Positions 30,183 through 39,674 of a stretch of 64,000 bases of DNA are shown here, one piece after another. Position 1 is the first letter of the stretch. Every line of letters starts with the position of its first letter. This DNA comes from Candidatus Heimdallarchaeota archaeon (GTDB taxonomy: Archaea > Asgardarchaeota > Heimdallarchaeia > JABLTI01), in contig JABCTZ010000009.1 in assembly GCA_018238155.1 (NCBI GenBank), positions 62,001 through 126,000 on the forward strand, given 5' to 3'. The translations under genes and the position numbers were made by a program. The notes beneath the pieces were generated by a model. That model had not been told where the DNA came from, did no database searches, and was given only the letters and a program-made list of their open reading frames with translations.

Positions 30183-32692
30183 CTTTTAACCCTTCTCAAT
30201 TTGTTAAATGACACCAAGAACATAATGACACAAATTACTATTCCTAAATATAGTCCAAAATTCAAACCTACAGAACAACTAGTGTTTATGAACCAATCAT
30301 TGTCTGGATAGTCATTTATATCCAAAGGATCTGTTCCAAAAAACAGCTCGTTTCCATCTCCATAATTATCTCCATCTGTATCATAATTATTAGGGTCTGT
30401 TAAAGAACTAAATATCTCTATACTGTCTAATAAACCATCGAAGTCAGTATCTGGTTCTAAAGGATTGGTGTAATAAACTAATACTTCTAGATCATCGTTT
30501 AAATTGTCAAAATCAGTATCAAATAAATTCGGATCTGTGAAATAGATGAAAATCTCCTCATAATCATTTAAATTATCTGTGTCCGTATCATCTGATAATG
30601 GATTTGTATTAAAAATGAATTCTTGTAAATTTGTAAGAGTATCTAAATCATTATCTAAATTTGCGTCAGAATTGTTTAGTGGGTCTAATAAATAAGTAAT
30701 TTCAAATCCATCATTCATTCCATCTTCGTCAGAATCTGGGTTTAGTGGATCAGTAAAAGTCGAAAATATTTCCTCTCCATCTAATAGTGAGTCATTATCT
30801 GTGTCCGGGTTAGTAGGTGAGGTTGGATATATAGAAAGTTCATCTGGATCAGTCAAACCATCGCTATCGGTATCCTCTTTTGTTGGGTTTGTACCATAAA
30901 CTTTTGCTTCAGAATAATCATCAAGAGTATCATTATCCGTATCGATATCAAATGGATTAGTATTAAAAATTGATTCTTCACTGTTTAATAATAAATCACT
31001 ATCATTATCAAAAGCACCATCTATATCATTTAATGGATCAAATCCATATACTAACTCATATCCATCATTCATCCCATCTATATCCGTATCAAAAGCTGTT
31101 GGATCTGTATTGTGAATATAAATTTCATCATAATCCTTTACACCATCCGAATCTGAGTCATCTTTTCTGGGATCAGTTCCAAAATACAACTCCATTGAAT
31201 TATTAAGTCCATCGAGATCATAATCGAAACTACTGTCATCTATATTCGGATCTAATCCGACAGATACTTCATATCCATCTTTCATCCCATCTATATCTGT
31301 ATCCGGATTTGTTGCATTTGTTTTATATAGAAAAATCTCCTCACCATCTATAATATCATCGTTGTCTGTATCGCGCAATAAGTGATTTGTTTTATAATAT
31401 ATCTCACTAAAATCATCTAAACCATCTAGATCTGTATCTCCTACTCCATTGTTAAAGATTGAGCCTTGTAATGAATTCCAAGCAGGAATGTGGTACAATG
31501 AATCTTTAAGATCAAGACATAAGAATGACTTAATCGTAGTCCCAATAAATAATTCTATTATACCATCTGAATCAATATCCTCTATGAACGGTGTAGAGAA
31601 AAACCTGTTTAATTTATTGTAACTTCCAATTTGTATGCCTTCAGAATTTAATACGTAAACGTCATTTGAACAAATTATTATTTCCCATTCTTCAGAACTA
31701 TCTATATTGCAAATTACTGGTGAAGATTGAATAAATACACCTTCTATTGCATCCGCTTTGAATTTCCATTTAAGATTCCCACTATTTGATAAGCATAAAA
31801 GTGAATTATCCCACATACCGATTATTATCTCTAAATTGCCATCTCTATTAATATCCCCAATTGCTGGTGATGCACTAATTATTTTACCACTATTATATTC
31901 CCAAATTTTATCTCCCGCTGAATTTAAACAATATATTACTCCATTGCTCGAACAAGCGATAATTTCTTTTCTACTATCCTCACTTAAATCACATATAATT
32001 GGGGAAGAATAGAACGCACTATATGAATTGAATTGCCAAATTTCATTTCCATTTTGATCTAAGCAATATACTCTACCATCACCCGAAGTAATTATTAGCT
32101 CATTCATTCCGTCTTCATTGATGTCATAAACAGCTACTGTTGATCTGATCCAATTCTGTGCTTTAAATTGCCACATTTTTTCTCCATTACTATTTAGACA
32201 GTAGACATAATTGTCCCAAGATCCAATAATAACTTCAAGCAAATTATCTTCATTAATATCTACAACCACAGGTGAGGATACAACAATCCCGTTTGTTTGG
32301 AATGACCAAATTAATGTACCATTGCTATCTAAACAATAAATAAAACCATCATTAGACCCAAATACTACTTCGAATAGATTATCTCGATTAAAATCACCAA
32401 TCGCTGGTGATGATTGAATGGGTCCTTTAGTTTCAAAAGACCATTTTAGTGTACCATTATTATCTAAACAATAGAATTTCTTATCATTGGAGCCAAATAA
32501 CACTTCTTTTTTACCATCTAATTCCAAATCAAATAATAAAGGAGAAGAATCAATTGAATCATTTGTTATAAATGACCACTTTTCCTCAAAGGTTGAGTTT
32601 TCAATATATGAATTTGATTCAATTGGTATTTTGAAAAATATACAAGTACCTAATAAACATAAAAATAATAAATTGACTAAGTATCTTTTCAA
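30179..32692 (-). CDS. Surface protein: FG-GAP/PQQ-type beta-propeller plus thrombospondin-3-like Ca-binding repeats
   Basis: 837 residues. An N-terminal signal peptide or anchor (about residues 5-22) is followed by eight repeats of about 45 residues up to residue 420, with the pattern W-x-F...S-S-P...D-x-[ND]-x-D...E-[VI]-[IV]-[IF]-G-S...[VY]-Y-C-L-[ND]-x-[ND]-G, blending PQQ/YVTN-like and FG-GAP blades into a probable eight-bladed propeller. Residues about 420-790 hold more than a dozen D-[TS]-D-x-D-G-[LM]-x-D repeats of the thrombospondin type 3 kind, each a potential Ca2+ site. One helix near 808-828 and the basic tail KLRRVKR anchor the C-terminus. It is an outer-surface, calcium-stiffened stalk with a binding head, coupled to the GT-C-like gene downstream. 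Confidence 0.8.
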   Translation of the reverse strand: MKRYLVNLLFLCLLGTCIFFKIPIESNSYIENSTFEEKWSFITNDSIDSSPLLFDLELDGKKEVLFGSNDKKFYCLDNNGTLKWSFETKGPIQSSPAIGDFNRDNLFEVVFGSNDGFIYCLDSNGTLIWSFQTNGIVVSSPVVVDINEDNLLEVIIGSWDNYVYCLNSNGEKMWQFKAQNWIRSTVAVYDINEDGMNELIITSGDGRVYCLDQNGNEIWQFNSYSAFYSSPIICDLSEDSRKEIIACSSNGVIYCLNSAGDKIWEYNSGKIISASPAIGDINRDGNLEIIIGMWDNSLLCLSNSGNLKWKFKADAIEGVFIQSSPVICNIDSSEEWEIIICSNDVYVLNSEGIQIGSYNKLNRFFSTPFIEDIDSDGIIELFIGTTIKSFLCLDLKDSLYHIPAWNSLQGSIFNNGVGDTDLDGLDDFSEIYYKTNHLLRDTDNDDIIDGEEIFLYKTNATNPDTDIDGMKDGYEVSVGLDPNIDDSSFDYDLDGLNNSMELYFGTDPRKDDSDSDGVKDYDEIYIHNTDPTAFDTDIDGMNDGYELVYGFDPLNDIDGAFDNDSDLLLNSEESIFNTNPFDIDTDNDTLDDYSEAKVYGTNPTKEDTDSDGLTDPDELSIYPTSPTNPDTDNDSLLDGEEIFSTFTDPLNPDSDEDGMNDGFEITYLLDPLNNSDANLDNDLDTLTNLQEFIFNTNPLSDDTDTDNLNDYEEIFIYFTDPNLFDTDFDNLNDDLEVLVYYTNPLEPDTDFDGLLDSIEIFSSLTDPNNYDTDGDNYGDGNELFFGTDPLDINDYPDNDWFINTSCSVGLNFGLYLGIVICVIMFLVSFNKLRRVKR

Positions 32693-32862
32693 ATAATTTC
32701 ACCTTTAAATTAAATACCTATGACTGATATGGAATTTGATACATTCCGATAAAATAACCATTTTGGTTTATTAATAAATTTTATCAAAAAAATCTATTTG
32801 ATATAGGAGTAAGTTTTATAGTTAGTAAAGTTTTTAAATGAAAATTAGCGATTTCTATTGCA

Positions 32863-34196
32863 ATGAATTTGAATAGATATAGTGGTAAACTTGTTGATTT
32901 CATTCGACAAAAATGGACTATTATTTGTATATTTATTCTTTTCATAATTGGCTTTGTGTTAAGATTGTTGGTAATATTATTATACCACGTGAGCCTATCG
33001 ATGCCCTAGCATATATGGAAATTGCTGAGTATTTTATTGGGGTTGAAGGAGCGACTTACATATTATCAAGAGAGCCTTTTTTCTCTCTTCTTCTAGGATT
33101 TGTATATCTAATATTTCCTAATACATATCTAACAGCTAGGCTTTTTACAACTTTTTTAGGTTCTTTAAATATTATACTTATATATTTCGTTACTAAAAAA
33201 TATGCTCAGAGTTTTGGTGCCAATGATAATAGTGAGAAATTTGGTTTTGTTGCCGCCTTATTTGTATGTTTTAATGATAGATTCATTTTATATGATGGTT
33301 GGGGGTTAAGGGAGTCATTATATGCACTTCTATTTATGATACTTTTATATTCAATTCTAATAGAAAAAAAAGTCTTAAAAAGAACTATTTATTGTATCTG
33401 TTCTTTTCTATTAATTCTAACTAAAGAAGAGTCTCTAATACTACTTTTGTTTACAACTATATTACTTTTCTTTAAAGATAATTTTTCAGTGAAAACCAAT
33501 ATCAAAAACAGCAACAATAAAAATGAAACAAGAATAACAGATGAAGGAAAAACTGTCAATAATAAAGGAAAAAGTAAATTTGGGAGATTTTTCTTAAAAT
33601 TAAACTATAATTTTCTATTCATATTTCTAGGTTTAATAGTAGGTTATTGTTTATGGAAGCTCTTATCTTATATTTTATTTTCAGATCCTTTTGCAACCAG
33701 TAATGATATGGCAAAACTATATTTTGAGAATGAATTCGGTACTATTCCACCTGAATCTTTAACTACATTTGATTATTTGTTTAAATTTCACAAATTCAAA
33801 GATTTAATATTAGCATTTCTACAAGGTGTTCCAGGTATTATGAATTTATATTTGGGCATTTTTAACTTGATTTCTTTTGCTTTTTTCATCATAGCTTTAG
33901 TCAAATTTGTAATCAAAAGAGATTTTATATTCTTGTTTTGGATAATTTATCCAGTATTATTTTTAGGAATTTTTGCTGTTTTATGGCGATTAAATCCCTA
34001 TGATAGAATTCTAATTCCATATTCACTAATAGGTTTTATTTCAATTCCAATTGTTATTTATGATGTAGTAGAAGATTTTGATTTAAAAGTAACTTCATCT
34101 GTTAATATCAGGATGACAAAGATTAGATATTTCTATATTATTTCTTCATTAATTGTACTATATTCTATTGGTCAACTATTTACTTCATTTTTTTAA
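32863..34196 (+). pseudogene. GT-C membrane glycosyltransferase, first of three tandem copies, frameshifted
   Basis: The frame from ATG 32863 encodes an N-terminal helix (FIRQKWTIICIFILFIIG, then F-V-L-R-L-L) that aligns with residues 12-34 of the two downstream copies, but it stops at 33009. A second frame continues from about 32985 (PREPIDALAYMEIAEYF) to 34196 and matches the copies to their ends. Between L-R-L-L and the conserved P there are 14 bases (32971-32984) where the next copy has 15, so one base has been lost. Repaired, the product would be about 445 residues. A naive reading from ATG 32913 gives a 427-residue protein with a nonsense N-terminus. It could be a real recent mutation, phase-variable control or a sequencing error. 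Confidence 0.75.
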
Positions 34197-34306
34197 AACG
34201 CATATTTTTTTAGCTCATAGTACTATCATTTATTTATTTGTTAGCAATTGTTAGTATTTAATTTACGGCAAAAATTTTAAGAGTAGATGAATTAGCTAAT
34301 TCAATT

Positions 34307-35680
34307 ATGAGTATGGAATCAAAAGCTAAACTTGTCAATTTTATTCAGAAGAATTATTCTATAATCTTTTTGTGCCTTATATATGTTGTAGGCCTTCTGT
34401 TACGATTACTATTTGTTTGGAAGAATCCTATGGAACCTTATGATGCAGTTGGCTATATTGAAATAGCTGAATTCATGATTGGAGTTGAAGGAACATCATA
34501 TAGTTTTCCGAGAGAACCATTGTTTTCATTTATGTTGGGATTAGTTTTTTTGATTTTTCCTAGTACATTCTTAACAACAAGACTTTTCACAGCAATTTTA
34601 GGTTCTGTTAATATTGTTTTGGTATATTTAGTAGCAAAGAAATATTTAAAGAAATTTTTTAAAAATATCTCCACAGAAAAATTCGCATTAGTTAGTTCTC
34701 TTTTAATTAGTCTAAATTATCAATTTATTTTAAAAGATGGTTATGGATACAGAGAACCATTATATACTATACTTTTTCTAATCCTCCTCTACTCTATTTT
34801 GATGGAGAAGAAGGTGATAAAGAGAGTATTATTTTGTACAACCTCTTTTTTAATGATTTTAACCAAATCTGAATCATTAATATTGTTAATTGGCATTTCG
34901 ATATTTCTATTCCAGAAAGAAAATTTTCTGACAAAATCCAATAATAATTTAAAACAGATTGACTCAGATATCTCTGTTATAGATTCCAGTGAGAACGAAC
35001 AACCTGATACGGGAATTAAAAGTGTAGAAGACTTACCTAGTCAAAAAAACAAGAAAAATTTCAGGAATTTTGTTTCCAATGTAAACTATAATTTTGCTTT
35101 TATACTATTAGGATTGGTAGTTGGATATTGTCTTTGGATGATTCTTTCTTCACTTTTATTTGGAGATCCCTTTGCAACAAGCAATGAGATGGCAAAACTA
35201 TATTATAGGCAAGAATTTGGTATTATTGCTCCTGAGGATTTAACCACTTTCTCGTATATTTTTACATATCATGGAATTCTAGAACTTTTTCAAGCATTTT
35301 ATTCAGGTTTTTTTGTTCTCTTTTCTGATTATGAAATAATTTACGGAATTTACTTATTTGCATTTTTTATTTTGTCTCTTATTAGTTTATTAATAAAAGG
35401 CGATTACATCTCTCTTTTTAGCATATTTTATCCACCTTTATTTATTGGTTTATTAGCCTATTTTTGGGATCCTGCTGGTTATGCTAGAATATTATTACCA
35501 TATTCTACTATTGGCCTTGTAGTAATTCCAATTTTTACATATAATATCCTCGAAAAATTAGAATTAATGATTACAAATAAAGTGAAAATTAGAATAAAAA
35601 GAAATTTATTTTTCTATCTAATTATTGGCTTTATTTGCTTAAAATCTATATTACGTTTGCTTGATATGTTTATATTGTAA
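34307..35680 (+). CDS. GT-C membrane glycosyltransferase (ArnT/PMT-like), second tandem copy
   Basis: 457 residues with about ten helices. The first outer loop has EPYDAVGYIEIAEF (acidic D-x-x-x-Y pattern used by ArnT/PMT-type GT-C enzymes to hold the donor phosphate), followed by FPREPLFSF and the conserved helix TTRLFTAILGSVNIV. A charged cytosolic loop at about 205-255 is variable between the copies. Such enzymes move a sugar from a polyprenyl phosphate to a protein or lipid on the outer face. The closest relatives visible are its two neighbours, so the three arose by tandem duplication. Confidence 0.75.
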   Translation: MSMESKAKLVNFIQKNYSIIFLCLIYVVGLLLRLLFVWKNPMEPYDAVGYIEIAEFMIGVEGTSYSFPREPLFSFMLGLVFLIFPSTFLTTRLFTAILGSVNIVLVYLVAKKYLKKFFKNISTEKFALVSSLLISLNYQFILKDGYGYREPLYTILFLILLYSILMEKKVIKRVLFCTTSFLMILTKSESLILLIGISIFLFQKENFLTKSNNNLKQIDSDISVIDSSENEQPDTGIKSVEDLPSQKNKKNFRNFVSNVNYNFAFILLGLVVGYCLWMILSSLLFGDPFATSNEMAKLYYRQEFGIIAPEDLTTFSYIFTYHGILELFQAFYSGFFVLFSDYEIIYGIYLFAFFILSLISLLIKGDYISLFSIFYPPLFIGLLAYFWDPAGYARILLPYSTIGLVVIPIFTYNILEKLELMITNKVKIRIKRNLFFYLIIGFICLKSILRLLDMFIL

Positions 35681-35840
35681 GAGTATTTTTAATGATTTCT
35701 TTTCTTGAATCGAAAACTCCAATAACAAATTGCTAAATATTATTTACTCTGTCTATCTAAAGTTGGTTAATTCTCAATTTTAGAAAAACATAAGACTTTC
35801 TCGAAATTCTTTTTAAACAAGTTTTTTTATTAAGATAGAT

Positions 35841-37196
35841 ATGACCTTAGAAAAGAATTCAAATAGTTTTGTTAAATTTCTTCAAAATTATTGGTCAATA
35901 ATATTTGTATTTTTTCTTTTCATTATAGGTTTTCTTCTAAGATTATTTTTTCTTCTAAAAACCCCCTATGAAAATCCTGATGTAGATCAATATATTGAAA
36001 TTGCTCAGTTTATTTTCGGTAAAGAAAGCACGTCATACATTGTTCCAAGAGAACCATTCTATCCTTTCGTATTGGGATTAGTATTCCTCATTTTTCCTGA
36101 AACATTCTTAACCGCGAGAATTTACACTGCATTTCTTGGATCAATAAATATAGTTTTAGCATTTTATGTCACAAAGAAATATATTCAGAATTTCAAAAAG
36201 GAAATAAAATATGAGAAATTTGCCATTATCTCATCATTGTTGATTTGTCTTAATTATGACTTCATCAAATATGATGGGTGGGGTGTTAGAGAACCATTAT
36301 ACACATTGCTATTTTTCATACTATTATGTTCTATATTAATAAAAAGAAAACCAATTAAAAAAGTAACATTTAGTATTTGTTCATTTCTACTGATTCTTAC
36401 GAAGGCTGAATCTTTAATATTTCTTATAGGAATTGCTATTCTTGTTTTTCAAAAAGAGAATTTTCTGAATGCAATTAATAATAATACCGAAGTTACGAAG
36501 AACGATGACACTGATATTGAAAATGAAGGTGTTGTATTGGAGAATAGGGTAGAAATCTCTGAAAAAAGTAACAAATTAAAATCCTTCTTATCTGAAATTA
36601 ATTTTAGTTTTTGTTTTATATTTTTAGGATTGTTACTTGGTTTGCTTTTATGGAAACTAATTTCATACTTCTTATTTGGAGATCCTTTTGCTTCTGGAAA
36701 TTGGATGGCAGGTATTTACTTTGGGCATGAATTTAAAACACCTCCTCCAGAAAATCTTAGTACTTTCAGGTACCTATTTGATTATCATAGTTTCAAAGAA
36801 CTAATTTCTGCTTTTTATAATGGATTCTTTCAAATGATATCTGTTAGTTATTATTCTATATTTGATAGATATCTATTTGCTTTTTTCATCATAACGTTCA
36901 TTATACTTCTAATTAAAAAAGACTATATTTCATTATTTTGGATTCTTTATCCACCAATAGTTTTAGGTATCTTTGCTTATTTTTGGGATTTACATGGATA
37001 TATTAGAATTCTCCTTCCCTATTCGATAATAGTATTCATTTCAGCTCCATATCATACATACAAGATTTTTGAGGACTTTAAAATAATGATATCAGAAAAG
37101 CTCAGTTTAAAGGTAAAGAAACATGCATTTTATTATGCTGTATTTGGTTTTATTTGTATAAAATATTTGATACGTATAATTGCATACCTAGTATAA
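35841..37196 (+). CDS. GT-C membrane glycosyltransferase (ArnT/PMT-like), third tandem copy
   Basis: 451 residues, colinear with the preceding copy: N-terminal helix IGFLLRLFF, outer-loop motif NPDVDQYIEIAQF, VPREPFYPFVLG, LTARIYTAFLGSINIV, YDGWGVREPLYTLLF and ILTKAESL. The central charged loop (about 205-245) differs most, as does the outer loop near residues 275-310, suggesting divergence in substrate choice. It has its own AT-rich upstream region of 160 bases rather than tight operon spacing. It converges with the YbhN-like gene, 46 bases apart. Confidence 0.75.
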   Translation: MTLEKNSNSFVKFLQNYWSIIFVFFLFIIGFLLRLFFLLKTPYENPDVDQYIEIAQFIFGKESTSYIVPREPFYPFVLGLVFLIFPETFLTARIYTAFLGSINIVLAFYVTKKYIQNFKKEIKYEKFAIISSLLICLNYDFIKYDGWGVREPLYTLLFFILLCSILIKRKPIKKVTFSICSFLLILTKAESLIFLIGIAILVFQKENFLNAINNNTEVTKNDDTDIENEGVVLENRVEISEKSNKLKSFLSEINFSFCFIFLGLLLGLLLWKLISYFLFGDPFASGNWMAGIYFGHEFKTPPPENLSTFRYLFDYHSFKELISAFYNGFFQMISVSYYSIFDRYLFAFFIITFIILLIKKDYISLFWILYPPIVLGIFAYFWDLHGYIRILLPYSIIVFISAPYHTYKIFEDFKIMISEKLSLKVKKHAFYYAVFGFICIKYLIRIIAYLV

Positions 37197-37242
37197 ATTT
37201 ACAATTCAACTAATTGTTGCAATTAAAATCTTTTTTTAGAAC

Positions 37243-38355
37243 TTATTCACTTTTGATAATCTTAGGATTATAAGCATCTGTAATTATTCTATTCCTTCTT
37301 CTATTGATTAGAATAATAACATAAATAGGTAAACCAACAATGATGTAAATTGCTGTTCTTAGTAAATGTTCTGTAAAGCTAGCTGTAAGAGTTAATTCTT
37401 TAACATAATCAAAAAAGACTAATGTTAAAACCATACTACCTTCATAGGTTCCTAAACCACCTGGTAATAATGGGAAAATTACTGATAGAAAACCAACTGA
37501 ACCGGCTAAAATTCCCAAGTGAATTGGAAGATCCACTAATACTGCTGATAATATCAAATAGATTAAGATGGTGTCAACCAGCACAATGATTAATGAAAGA
37601 AATACATTTAAGATAATTTTTTTTGGTTTTCTAATCAAACTCTTTGTATAATTACTAACTTGTTCTGAAAGATTGATTTCTTGTTTTAGCTCACCCCTAA
37701 ATTTTGAAATAAACCATTCAATAATTCTATCAAAAAATCGGTGATATTTTACGATTAAAATAACTGTGATTGCAATTACAATGATTAGCGAAAAAGCAAC
37801 TACGATAATGGGCCAAACATCTTCAAACAAATAGATTGAAGTAACAAAAATAATCGTTGCTGTAATGATCAATAAAGAGAATAAATCGAATAACTTCTCA
37901 AAAACCATAGAACCAATATATTCTCCCGGAGTTGCTTCCATCATTTTTTCTTCTTCATTTGTTCCGTTATTTTTCACTTCATTTTTTGAGCTCAAGTAGA
38001 CAATTCTTGATATATCGCCAAATCTTGCAGGTATTAGCGAATTAAGGAAAAAACCAAGGGAAATACCCATTATTGATTTTTTAAATGATAATTTACCAAT
38101 TTGTAATTGACAATATCTGAAAGCTTTGACTAACATCAAAAGTAAAAATATTACAATATAAACAGGCAATTTCCAGCTTTGAAAAATGTCTAGAAAACTT
38201 GAGATATTTTGATTTAAAATCCACCAAACAACTAAAACTACTATTACTATATTTAGAGTCCATAAAAGTAAATTTTTAATTAATCTGCCTCTGCTTATTT
38301 TCTTTTTTTCTTTATTAACGTTATTTTCATTATTCTCTCTTTTATCCACAAGCAA
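37243..38355 (-). CDS. YbhN/AglD-type membrane protein (LPG synthetase TM family)
   Basis: 370 residues with eight or so helices after a polar basic head. It carries the family marks SLIPARFGDISRIVYLS near residue 110 and FPLLPGGLGTYEG near 295, as in UPF0104/YbhN, MprF transmembrane domains and the haloarchaeal N-glycosylation protein AglD. Members are thought to act in lipid or lipid-linked sugar translocation; AglD proteins additionally carry a GT2 domain, which is lacking here. Its position in the glycan island suggests a role with lipid carriers. Substrate unknown. Confidence 0.8.
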   Translation of the reverse strand: MLVDKRENNENNVNKEKKKISRGRLIKNLLLWTLNIVIVVLVVWWILNQNISSFLDIFQSWKLPVYIVIFLLLMLVKAFRYCQLQIGKLSFKKSIMGISLGFFLNSLIPARFGDISRIVYLSSKNEVKNNGTNEEEKMMEATPGEYIGSMVFEKLFDLFSLLIITATIIFVTSIYLFEDVWPIIVVAFSLIIVIAITVILIVKYHRFFDRIIEWFISKFRGELKQEINLSEQVSNYTKSLIRKPKKIILNVFLSLIIVLVDTILIYLILSAVLVDLPIHLGILAGSVGFLSVIFPLLPGGLGTYEGSMVLTLVFFDYVKELTLTASFTEHLLRTAIYIIVGLPIYVIILINRRRNRIITDAYNPKIIKSE

Positions 38356-38510
38356 ATCTTTCTTTTCACTAATTTCTTGATCTACTTTTAACCGCTCCTA
38401 AATTTTACTTTCAAATAATTAATACAATGTTTATTACAGTTATGCTTTCAATTTTAATTCTATTGTTTGGGGGCAGATATTTTTACATTTGAATACTTGA
38501 AGTCAGAATA

Positions 38511-38541
38511 ATTAAATACAATTAACCTAGTTTTATAATTA
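38511..38541 (+). promoter_or_regulatory. TATA-like promoter, probably giving a leaderless transcript
   Basis: ATTAAATACA at 38511-38520 sits about 27 bases before the ATG at 38541, and no Shine-Dalgarno is visible. Archaeal TATA boxes lie about 25 bases before the transcription start, so the mRNA for the GDP-mannose dehydratase-like gene would begin at or next to its ATG. Read by eye only. Confidence 0.4.
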
Positions 38542-39674
38542 TGAATTCTGAAACGGAGTTATTTAAAGAAATCTATGCTTTGCACAAGGATTTGCTAATT
38601 GATCCTGAAAATCTCGCCCCATATCTAAAACATTTCAAAAAAGAAAAAAAAGAATTATGCGATATTAAGAGATTTGTTGGAAAACGTGTTTTAATTACTG
38701 GAATCAGTGGGTTTGTTGGGAGTCATCTTGCTGAAAAACTAGTTAATTATGGAGAAGGGATAGAGATTTTTGGAATAGTTAGAAGACAATCTGTGCCTAT
38801 TAAACCAAATCTTCGAAAAATAATCAGTAAAATTGGTATTAAGGAAGCGAATTTAATTGATTACCCTTCCATTGAAAATGCCATATCTGAAATTGAACCT
38901 CACTACATATTTCATCTTGCTGCCCAATCTTTCGTACCAACTTCTTTTAATGCTCCGATTGAAGCCGTTCAAACAAATATTGGTGGAACAACTAATCTCT
39001 TAGAAGTCATTAGAAAGAAAAATCTGGATATAGAAGGCATTCAGGTGGCTTGTAGCAGTGAGGAATATGGTTTAGTCCACCCGAATGAAGTTCCGATTAA
39101 GGAAAGCAATCCCTTTAGACCTCAGTCGCCTTATGCCATCAGCAAAGTTGCTACAGAGCATTTATCACGTTTATATTTCAAAGCTTACGGGTTACCAACT
39201 ATCATTACAAGAGGTTTTAATCATACTGGGCCAAGAAGAGGCTTACAATTTGTTGCTTCTGTTATTGCAAGTCAGGTTGCTCGAATAATCAAAGGTGGTA
39301 ATAAAACCATTACTTTAGGAAATCCAAAACCAATTAGGGATTTTACCGATATCAGAGATATACTTGAAGGGTATTTGCTTGCTGTAACAAAAGGTGAAAA
39401 AGGAGAAGCTTACAATCTTGGGCACGGTTTTGGTATATCAATTGAAAATTTGTTAAAACTAACTGCAGATAAATTTGAGATTGAATATGAGCTCAAAATT
39501 GATCAAACTAGATTCCGCCCCGCAGAAGTTAATGTACTGATATGTGATTATTCTAAAGCTGAAAAAGAGTTGGGATATAAACCACAATATCCTTTGACTG
39601 ATACTATGGAAAGTCTTGTCAATTATTATCTTTCTGATGAAATCTTTGCTAACTATTTAACTGAGGACTATTAA
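38541..39674 (+). CDS. GDP-mannose 4,6-dehydratase-family enzyme (extended SDR)
   Basis: 377 residues. After a 50-residue polar leader comes LITGISGFVGSHLAEKL, then HLAAQSFVPTSF, CSSEEYG near residue 176, catalytic YAISK near 199, and RGFNHTGPRRG, a segment shared by GDP-mannose 4,6-dehydratases and GDP-4-keto-6-deoxymannose reductases. It probably makes GDP-4-keto-6-deoxymannose. Its stop and the next ATG share one base (TAATG), and the next gene is a ColD-like enzyme that uses exactly that product, which favours the dehydratase reading over the reductase. Confidence 0.8.
   Translation: MNSETELFKEIYALHKDLLIDPENLAPYLKHFKKEKKELCDIKRFVGKRVLITGISGFVGSHLAEKLVNYGEGIEIFGIVRRQSVPIKPNLRKIISKIGIKEANLIDYPSIENAISEIEPHYIFHLAAQSFVPTSFNAPIEAVQTNIGGTTNLLEVIRKKNLDIEGIQVACSSEEYGLVHPNEVPIKESNPFRPQSPYAISKVATEHLSRLYFKAYGLPTIITRGFNHTGPRRGLQFVASVIASQVARIIKGGNKTITLGNPKPIRDFTDIRDILEGYLLAVTKGEKGEAYNLGHGFGISIENLLKLTADKFEIEYELKIDQTRFRPAEVNVLICDYSKAEKELGYKPQYPLTDTMESLVNYYLSDEIFANYLTEDY

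Noticed and set aside
30970..31206. Plus-strand frame rich in His and Leu
   Set aside because: It is the antisense of the D-x-D-x-D-G calcium repeats; the composition follows directly from reversing Asp codons.
32913..34196. Plain 427-residue gene starting at ATG 32913
   Set aside because: Its first 24 residues do not match the two neighbouring copies, whereas the other frame upstream does. A frameshift explains both.
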